NCBI RefSeq assembly: GCF_017744015.1
Contig: NZ_JAGHRA010000002.1
Coordinates: forward strand, 62,001-126,000
DNA: 64,000 bases
Direction: 5' to 3'
From: Paracoccus sp. R12_2
GTDB taxonomy: Bacteria; Pseudomonadota; Alphaproteobacteria; Rhodobacterales; Rhodobacteraceae
Each line of letters begins with the position of its first letter. Within the stretch, counting starts at the first letter, position 1. The notes beneath the pieces were generated by a model. It was given only the letters and a program-made list of their open reading frames with translations. It was not told where the DNA came from and did no database searches. The position numbers were made by a program, and so were the translations under genes. Shown here piece by piece: positions 58,591 through 64,000 of the stretch.

Positions 58591-60294
58591 TCATTCCGTC
58601 TTGCGATACCACTCCGCGACGTTCCACAGTTCCGTATCCCAGGCGTTCAGCTCGACCCCGCCAAGCGTATCGCTGACGGCCGAGGCGGTGCCGCGATAGA
58701 CCAGCGGAATGATGGCGTTGCTGTCCTTGGTGATCAGGTCGTTCATCTGCTGGCCCAGCTTGCCGCGAGCTTCCAGATCGACCGTCTTTCCCAGTTCCGC
58801 AAGCAGTTCGTCATGCTTCGGATCGCAGAAGCGGCTGGTATTCTCGCCCTGCCACTGGTTCTCGGGTCCGGGCGCCTTGTTGCAGGTATTCTTCGCCAGA
58901 TATGGCTCGGGGTTGTTGCCTTCGAAGTTGTTGGCATACATCTCGACATCTGCATAGAATTTCTGCAGCGTGTCGGGCGAGCCTGCGTCACTGCCGAAGA
59001 ACACCGAGGCATCGACGGTCTTCAACTCGGTCTCGATTCCGATTTCCGACCACCACTGCTTGATCAGCGCCTGAAAATCCTGACGCACCGCGTTGACCGA
59101 GGTCTGGAAGACCATCGACAGGCGCACGCCGTCCTTTTCGCGCACGCCGTCACCGCCCGGCACCCAGCCAGCCTCGTCCAGCAATGCCTTGGCACCCTCG
59201 ATATCCTGGGTCAGGCATTCGGTGTTGTCCGAGGCCCATGCCGCGGGTGCGGGAACAAGATTGCAGGTCGGCTTGCCGGCCTGACCGTAACCGATCTCGG
59301 TCAGCAGGTTGCGGTCGATTGCCATCGACAGCGCCTTGCGCACGGCGGGATCGGTCAGGAACGGATGCGGATGCTTGGTTGTCGACCGCTCGCCTTCGGG
59401 CAGCGAGGACGACGGATCAGTCAGGTTGACATGGATCCGTTCGACAAGGCTGCCAAAGGCCGCCTGCACATGACCCTTGCCATTCTCCTCCATCCCTTCA
59501 AGCACCTCGGGTGCAAGCTGTGTGTTCCAGGCATAGTCGAATTCACCCGTTTCCAGCACCGAACGCGCCGCTGCCGCCGCATCGCCGCCGCCCTTCATGG
59601 TCAGCGTCGCGAAGGCGGGCTTGTCGGGGTCGCGATATTCGGGATTGGCCTCGAAGGTGATGACGTCGTTGGTCTTGAACTCGACCACCTTGAACGGGCC
59701 GGTGCCGATCGGGTTGAAGTTCTGGTCGGTGCAGGTGGGGGCCGCCGAACCGATGCATTGTTCGAACTGCGCCTTTTGCAGGATCGGGGACTGACCGCCC
59801 ACAAAGGCCGAGAACGGATCGGGGTGCGGTTCCGTGAAGGTGACCTTGACGGTCAGCGGATCGACGGCTTCAACGCTTTCGACACCCTCGAATTTTGCCA
59901 GCTGTGCGCAGCCGCCATCGGGATGCATGCAATAATTGGCGGTGAACACCACGTCATCGGCGGTCAGGTCGGTCCCGTCGGACCACTTGATCCCCTCTTT
60001 CAGCTTCCATGTGACGGTCTTCAGATCCTCGGAGATGCCGCCATTCTCGATCGAGGGCAGTTCGGTCGCCAGGCGCGGCGTCAGCGTGCCTTCGGGGGTA
60101 AAACTTGCCAGCGGCTCCAGCGTCATGCTGGCGGCAATGATGTCCTTGGTGCCGCTGGACAGATACAGGTTCATCGTCGATGGTGCCTGCCACATGATGA
60201 CATTGACCTGACCATCGGCGCCTCGCTCGGCCATCGCCGCCGGCGCAAGCGTCATCGTGGCCGCCGCGCTCATCAACAAGGTTCTCAGTTTCAT
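58591..60294 (-). CDS. Peptide-type ABC transporter substrate-binding protein
   Basis: The 567-residue periplasmic protein is of the SBP_bac_5 family (oligopeptide, dipeptide, nickel or opine binders). It has a Sec signal (MKLRTLLMSAAATMTLAPAA, cleavage near residue 22) and the family start IMWQAPSTMNLYLSSGT. The central part has the WKLKEGIKWSDGTDL motif that marks the family. The ATG at 60294 has an AGGAG site. It is the first gene of the minus-strand transport operon. Confidence 0.9.
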   Translation of the reverse strand: MKLRTLLMSAAATMTLAPAAMAERGADGQVNVIMWQAPSTMNLYLSSGTKDIIAASMTLEPLASFTPEGTLTPRLATELPSIENGGISEDLKTVTWKLKEGIKWSDGTDLTADDVVFTANYCMHPDGGCAQLAKFEGVESVEAVDPLTVKVTFTEPHPDPFSAFVGGQSPILQKAQFEQCIGSAAPTCTDQNFNPIGTGPFKVVEFKTNDVITFEANPEYRDPDKPAFATLTMKGGGDAAAAARSVLETGEFDYAWNTQLAPEVLEGMEENGKGHVQAAFGSLVERIHVNLTDPSSSLPEGERSTTKHPHPFLTDPAVRKALSMAIDRNLLTEIGYGQAGKPTCNLVPAPAAWASDNTECLTQDIEGAKALLDEAGWVPGGDGVREKDGVRLSMVFQTSVNAVRQDFQALIKQWWSEIGIETELKTVDASVFFGSDAGSPDTLQKFYADVEMYANNFEGNNPEPYLAKNTCNKAPGPENQWQGENTSRFCDPKHDELLAELGKTVDLEARGKLGQQMNDLITKDSNAIIPLVYRGTASAVSDTLGGVELNAWDTELWNVAEWYRKTE

Positions 60295-60560
60295 CGCTTG
60301 CTCCTGTTGGGTGTCCGAACCCGCGGGATTCCGGTCAGGCGGTTTTCCCAAGCCGTTGTCTGGCTTTCATTATTCACTGCCTTCCCCGTTTGGCCGGGTG
60401 TGTTCTTTAAGTGCCGTCATCCCTGCGGACTGCGATCAGTTTCAAACGAAGCCCATTTGGAAAGCAAGTCCAATCGCGCGGTGGTTGCCGCGAGGTTTCG
60501 TCTTTGACTTTCGCCGCACGCCCGCTAGCCTTCGCGGAAGACCTGATCTGGGGGTGCCGC

Positions 60561-62393
60561 ATGCTGGACGAAAAGCCGCTTGTTTCCATTGAGAAACTTC
60601 GTGTCGAGTTTGAAACGAACGACGGTGTGGTGGTGGGCGTCAAGGATGTCAGCTTCGACATCAAGCCTGGCGAATGCGTCTGCGTGGTGGGGGAATCCGG
60701 ATCCGGCAAGTCGGTCAGTTCGCTGTCGCTGATGCGGCTAGTCGAATTCGGCGGCGGCACGATCACTAATGGCAGGCTGATGTTCGATCCCGGCGACGGA
60801 ACCATGCTTGATCTGGCGCAGCAATCGTCCCCCACGATGCGCGATATCCGCGGCAACAAGATCGGCATGATCTTCCAGGAGCCGATGACCGCGCTGAACC
60901 CGGTCTTCACCGTCGGCGATCAGTTGACCGAGGGGCTGATCGAACATCGCGGGATGGACAAGAAACAGGCCCGCGCCCGCGCGCTCGAGATCCTGAAACA
61001 GGTCCGCATCCCCGAGCCTGAACGTCGATTGAATCAGTATCCGCACGAATTGTCAGGTGGCATGCGCCAGCGCGTCGTCATCGCCATCGCGATGGCCTGC
61101 GAGCCACGTCTGCTGATCTGCGACGAACCCACCACCGCGCTGGACGTGACGATCCAGGCCGAAATCCTGGCCCTGATCGACAGGCTGAAACGCGAAAAGC
61201 AGATCGCCGTGCTGTTCATCACGCATGACATGGCGGTGGTCGCGCAGATGGCCGACCGCGTTGTGGTGATGTATCGCGGCGACAAGGTCGAAGAGGGGCC
61301 GGTCACCGACATCTTCGAAAACCCGCGCGAAGACTATACCAAGATGCTGCTGGCCGCCGTCCCGCGTCTGGGCGAGATGACCGGCAAGGCCGCGCCCGAA
61401 AGGCTGCGCCTGATGCGCGACGGCACCATGGGACAACCCGAACCGATCATCGTCAAGGACCCAAAGCCGCTGCTGACGATCCAGAACCTGATCACGCGCT
61501 TTGCGGTCAAGGGCGGCCTGCTGCGGCGCGTCGTGGCGAATGTCCACGCCGTCGAGGATGTCAGCTTCACCATCAACGCCGGCGAGACGATGTCGCTGGT
61601 GGGCGAATCGGGTTGCGGAAAATCGACCTGCGGCCGGTCGATCCTGCGGCTGGTCGAACCGAATTCGGGTCATGTCACCCTTGGCGGCACGGATATTCTG
61701 GCACTGTCGCAATCAGATCTGCGCAAGGCGCGTCGCGACATGCAGATGATCTTTCAGGATCCGTTCGCCAGCCTCGATCCGCATATGAAACTGTATGATC
61801 AGGTCGCCGAGCCGATGCAGAATTACGGCATCGGCAGCCGCAGCGAACGCGAGGACCGGATCGCGCAGCTTTTCGACCGAGTCGAACTGCCACGCAGCTT
61901 CATGCGGCGATATCCGCACGAAATGTCGGGCGGGCAGCGCCAGCGAATAGCCATCGCCCGCGCACTTGCACTGAACCCGAAGCTTATCGTCGCGGATGAG
62001 GCGGTGTCCGCGCTGGACGTATCCGTGCAGGCGCAGGTGCTGAACCTGCTGATGGAGTTGCAGCAGGATCTGGGGATCTCGATGCTCTTCATCAGTCACG
62101 ACATGGCGGTCGTGGAACGCGTCAGCCACCATGTCGGCGTGATGTATCTGGGCCGCATCGTCGAGATGGGCACAAGGCAGCAGGTCTTCGAAAATCCCCA
62201 GCACAGCTACACCAGACAGCTGATGCTGGCCGTACCGGTCGCAGATCCGCGTCAGAAGAAGATCAGCGAGGACCTGAGCTTCACGCCGATCCCGTCGCCG
62301 ATCCATCCGGTGGATCACGTGGCTCAACCCTCGGTCTATCGCGAGGTCGCACCGGGGCATCGTGTTCTGGTCGATCCAGTAACCCATTCGTGA
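60561..62393 (+). CDS. Fused dipeptide-type ABC transporter ATPase
   Basis: The 610-residue protein is a fusion of the two ATPases that peptide importers usually have as DppD and DppF. Domain 1 (about 1-260) has Walker A GESGSGKS, signature LSGGMRQR and Walker B LLICDEPTTALD. Domain 2 (about 300-570) has GESGCGKS, MSGGQRQR and LIVADEAVSALD. A C-terminal DppF-like tail follows each domain. It is on the opposite strand to the binding protein and permeases, 266 bases away, so the transporter is built from two divergent operons. Confidence 0.92.
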   Translation: MLDEKPLVSIEKLRVEFETNDGVVVGVKDVSFDIKPGECVCVVGESGSGKSVSSLSLMRLVEFGGGTITNGRLMFDPGDGTMLDLAQQSSPTMRDIRGNKIGMIFQEPMTALNPVFTVGDQLTEGLIEHRGMDKKQARARALEILKQVRIPEPERRLNQYPHELSGGMRQRVVIAIAMACEPRLLICDEPTTALDVTIQAEILALIDRLKREKQIAVLFITHDMAVVAQMADRVVVMYRGDKVEEGPVTDIFENPREDYTKMLLAAVPRLGEMTGKAAPERLRLMRDGTMGQPEPIIVKDPKPLLTIQNLITRFAVKGGLLRRVVANVHAVEDVSFTINAGETMSLVGESGCGKSTCGRSILRLVEPNSGHVTLGGTDILALSQSDLRKARRDMQMIFQDPFASLDPHMKLYDQVAEPMQNYGIGSRSEREDRIAQLFDRVELPRSFMRRYPHEMSGGQRQRIAIARALALNPKLIVADEAVSALDVSVQAQVLNLLMELQQDLGISMLFISHDMAVVERVSHHVGVMYLGRIVEMGTRQQVFENPQHSYTRQLMLAVPVADPRQKKISEDLSFTPIPSPIHPVDHVAQPSVYREVAPGHRVLVDPVTHS

Positions 62394-63733
62394 GGACAGC
62401 CCCGCCAATCGGCCCGGACCGTGCGCCGCGTTTTCGTGACCCTCTGCCCGATGCGACGGATGTCGTGGTCATCGGCGGCGGTATCGCGGGGGTCACGACG
62501 GCGCTGTATCTGGCGCGCGAGGGGCTTTCGGTCGTGCTGTGCGAAAAAGGCGTGATCGCGGGCGAACAATCGTCACGAAACTGGGGCTGGATCCGGGCGC
62601 AGGGTCGCGATGCAGCCGAAATCCCGATCATGATGCAGGCCAGGGATCTGTGGCGCGACCTGTCGCGGGAACTGGGCGACGAACTTGGCCTTAGGGTTTG
62701 CGGTGTCACATATCTGGCGGATGATCGCGCTGCCATGGACCGCTATGAGGCCTGGTTGGGAATTGCCCGGCAGCACGGGCTGGACAGCCGGCTGATGGGA
62801 CGGGCCGAACTGACGACAGCGCTGCCAAATCGGGCGGGCTGGATCGGCGGTTTGATCACGCCTTCCGACATGCGGGCGGAGCCGGCGTTCGCCGTGCCCG
62901 CCATCGCGCGGCTTGCCGCGGCTGACGGGGTGGTCATACGCGAACACTGTGCGGTACGTGCCCTGGATTTCAGCGCCGGACATCTTTCGGGCGTGCTGAC
63001 CGAGGATGGACCTGTCCGCTGCGACCGTGTGTTGCTGGCCGGTGGGGCGTGGTCGGGGGTGTTCGCCGGCAATGCGGGACTGTCCGTTCCGCAGCTTTCG
63101 GTTCGGGCCACGGTCGCGGCGACCGAAAAGATGCCAGACTTCTGGACCGGCGCCGCTGCGGGGTCGAGTTTCACCTTCCGGCGCCGCGAGGATGGCGGCT
63201 ATACACTGGCGCCTGGAATGGCGCATGATTTCTGGATCGGCCCCGCGGCATTCCGCCATCTGCGCGCCTATCTGCCGATGATGCGCCGCGACCTGCGCCT
63301 GACCCGTCTGCAACCCGCCGCGCCGCGCGGCTTTCCCGACGCATGGACCACGGCGCGACGCTGGTCGCCCGACCGGAAAACCCCGTTCGAGGCGATGCGC
63401 GTGCTGTCGCCTGCGCCGCACCTCGCGCGCGTCGCGCGGCTGCAGGATGACTTCGCCGCAGCTTTTCCACAGGTCGGCCGCCCCAGGATACGGGCGGCAT
63501 GGGCCGGGATGATCGACACGCTGCCCGATCAGGTGCCTATCCTGGATCAAACCACTTTGCCGGGTTTCTTTGTCGCGACCGGATTGTCCGGTCACGGCTT
63601 TGGAATTGGGCCGGGGGTCGGCCGCGTGATGGCCGATCTGATCCGAGGGGTCGATCCCGGCCACGATCTGACGCGTTTCCGGTTCAGCCGCTTCTCGGAT
63701 GGTTCGGGGATCAAGCTGGGCCCTGACCTCTAG
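62390..63733 (+). CDS. FAD-dependent amine/amino-acid oxidoreductase (DAO family)
   Basis: The 447-residue protein has an N-terminal FAD fold with VVVIGGGIAGVTTALYLARE. The C-terminal DAO region has GFFVATGLSGHGFGIGPGVG. Family members oxidise amino acids, sarcosine-like amines or glycine. The GTG start overlaps the stop of the ATPase gene by four bases, so it is cotranslated with the importer. This suggests that the transporter brings in the substrate that this enzyme oxidises. Substrate identity cannot be told from sequence. Confidence 0.88.
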   Translation: MRTAPPIGPDRAPRFRDPLPDATDVVVIGGGIAGVTTALYLAREGLSVVLCEKGVIAGEQSSRNWGWIRAQGRDAAEIPIMMQARDLWRDLSRELGDELGLRVCGVTYLADDRAAMDRYEAWLGIARQHGLDSRLMGRAELTTALPNRAGWIGGLITPSDMRAEPAFAVPAIARLAAADGVVIREHCAVRALDFSAGHLSGVLTEDGPVRCDRVLLAGGAWSGVFAGNAGLSVPQLSVRATVAATEKMPDFWTGAAAGSSFTFRRREDGGYTLAPGMAHDFWIGPAAFRHLRAYLPMMRRDLRLTRLQPAAPRGFPDAWTTARRWSPDRKTPFEAMRVLSPAPHLARVARLQDDFAAAFPQVGRPRIRAAWAGMIDTLPDQVPILDQTTLPGFFVATGLSGHGFGIGPGVGRVMADLIRGVDPGHDLTRFRFSRFSDGSGIKLGPDL

Positions 63734-63849
63734 CGTCGCAAGCGCCGACTGGCTTCACAATCGTCTGAGGCTGCGGATGAAATGATGACATCTTCTCGTG
63801 TCCGGTTATGCTGACCGCCGCGCGGTATCTCGCCATGGGGAAGTTGACA

Positions 63850-64000
63850 ATGAATGCTCGCTGCAAGCTTCCGGCGGCTCGAAATGCGGCCACTCCGGCG
63901 ACAGGGTTGATCCTGCGCGGCAGAACAAATGCCCTGTCGGCTTTTGTCGCGTTCGCGGTACTTCTCGCCGTGCCGTGTTCGCAAGCGTCTGCGCAGGCCG
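63850..64000 (+). CDS. N-terminal fragment of a secreted protein
   Basis: An ATG at 63850 with GGGGAAG upstream opens a frame to the right edge. The 50 residues have a basic start (MNARCKLPAARN) and a clear signal helix (ALSAFVAFAVLLAVPCSQAS) with an ASA-QA cleavage site. The mature protein lies outside the window, so nothing can be said of its function. Confidence 0.6.
   Translation, partial: MNARCKLPAARNAATPATGLILRGRTNALSAFVAFAVLLAVPCSQASAQA

Overview
The window is 64 kb of a GC-rich alphaproteobacterial chromosome. Gene order and protein families point to Rhodobacteraceae/Paracoccaceae, most like Paracoccus. Supporting evidence is a lpxC-bamD-recN tail after a ftsW-to-ftsZ division cluster, a DUF2484 gene after murC, ChpT beside proA and a DUF3553 gene, an olsB-olsA ornithine-lipid pair, a B12-dependent ribonucleotide reductase, and an FtsZ of 545 residues with a long linker. 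I could not run database searches, so family calls rest on recognised motifs and length.

Layout. 1-5.0 kb: the end of a DMT-family permease, then prpE and maeB on the minus strand. 5.15-9.6 kb: a tightly coupled nucleoside salvage operon cdd-deoA-deoB-add-upp with 4-bp overlaps. 9.7-13.5 kb: a SPOR-domain protein, a small conserved protein, and divergent tyrS and anmK. 13.6-13.8 kb: two identical tRNA-Asp genes. 13.8-18.4 kb: DUF1203, proA, chpT, DUF3553, and olsB-olsA. 18.4-20.7 kb: nrdJ. 20.7-26.4 kb: an accessory-looking block with a 0.7-kb AT-richer leader and one 1,496-residue multidomain protein (PA14, cadherin-like modules, G8, beta-helix). 26.4-33 kb: acnA, a DUF1223 thioredoxin-fold protein, a DMT permease, yciB and an alpha/beta hydrolase. 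33-37 kb: rne and ccdA. 37.4-50 kb: ftsW-murG-murC-DUF2484, an unknown gene on the opposite strand, then murB-ddl-ftsQ-ftsA-ftsZ and lpxC. 50-52.6 kb: bamD and recN. 52.6-56.3 kb: a DUF2892 gene with a likely persulfide-responsive operator, deoC and a two-part aldehyde dehydrogenase. 56.3-63.7 kb: a peptide-type ABC transporter split over two divergent operons, with a FAD amine oxidase. The window ends in the signal peptide of an unfinished gene.

How the parts work together. The salvage operon frees deoxyribose phosphate from nucleosides. DeoC, 43 kb away, splits deoxyribose-5-phosphate into glyceraldehyde-3-phosphate and acetaldehyde. The adjacent dehydrogenase can oxidise the acetaldehyde. 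PrpE and MaeB serve short-chain acyl and C4-acid metabolism, and prpE has two exact TTTGCAAA sites, the motif of ScfR-type propionate regulators. The division cluster supplies late peptidoglycan precursors and the FtsQ/A/Z machinery. ChpT, the phosphotransferase that feeds CtrA, is encoded in the same window as two CtrA-like boxes in this cluster.

Most worth a second look are the G8/PA14/cadherin protein and its unusual leader, the unknown gene inserted into the murC-murB junction, the ATTC-N8-GAAT operator on the DUF2892 promoter, and the aldehyde dehydrogenase with a degenerate second half.
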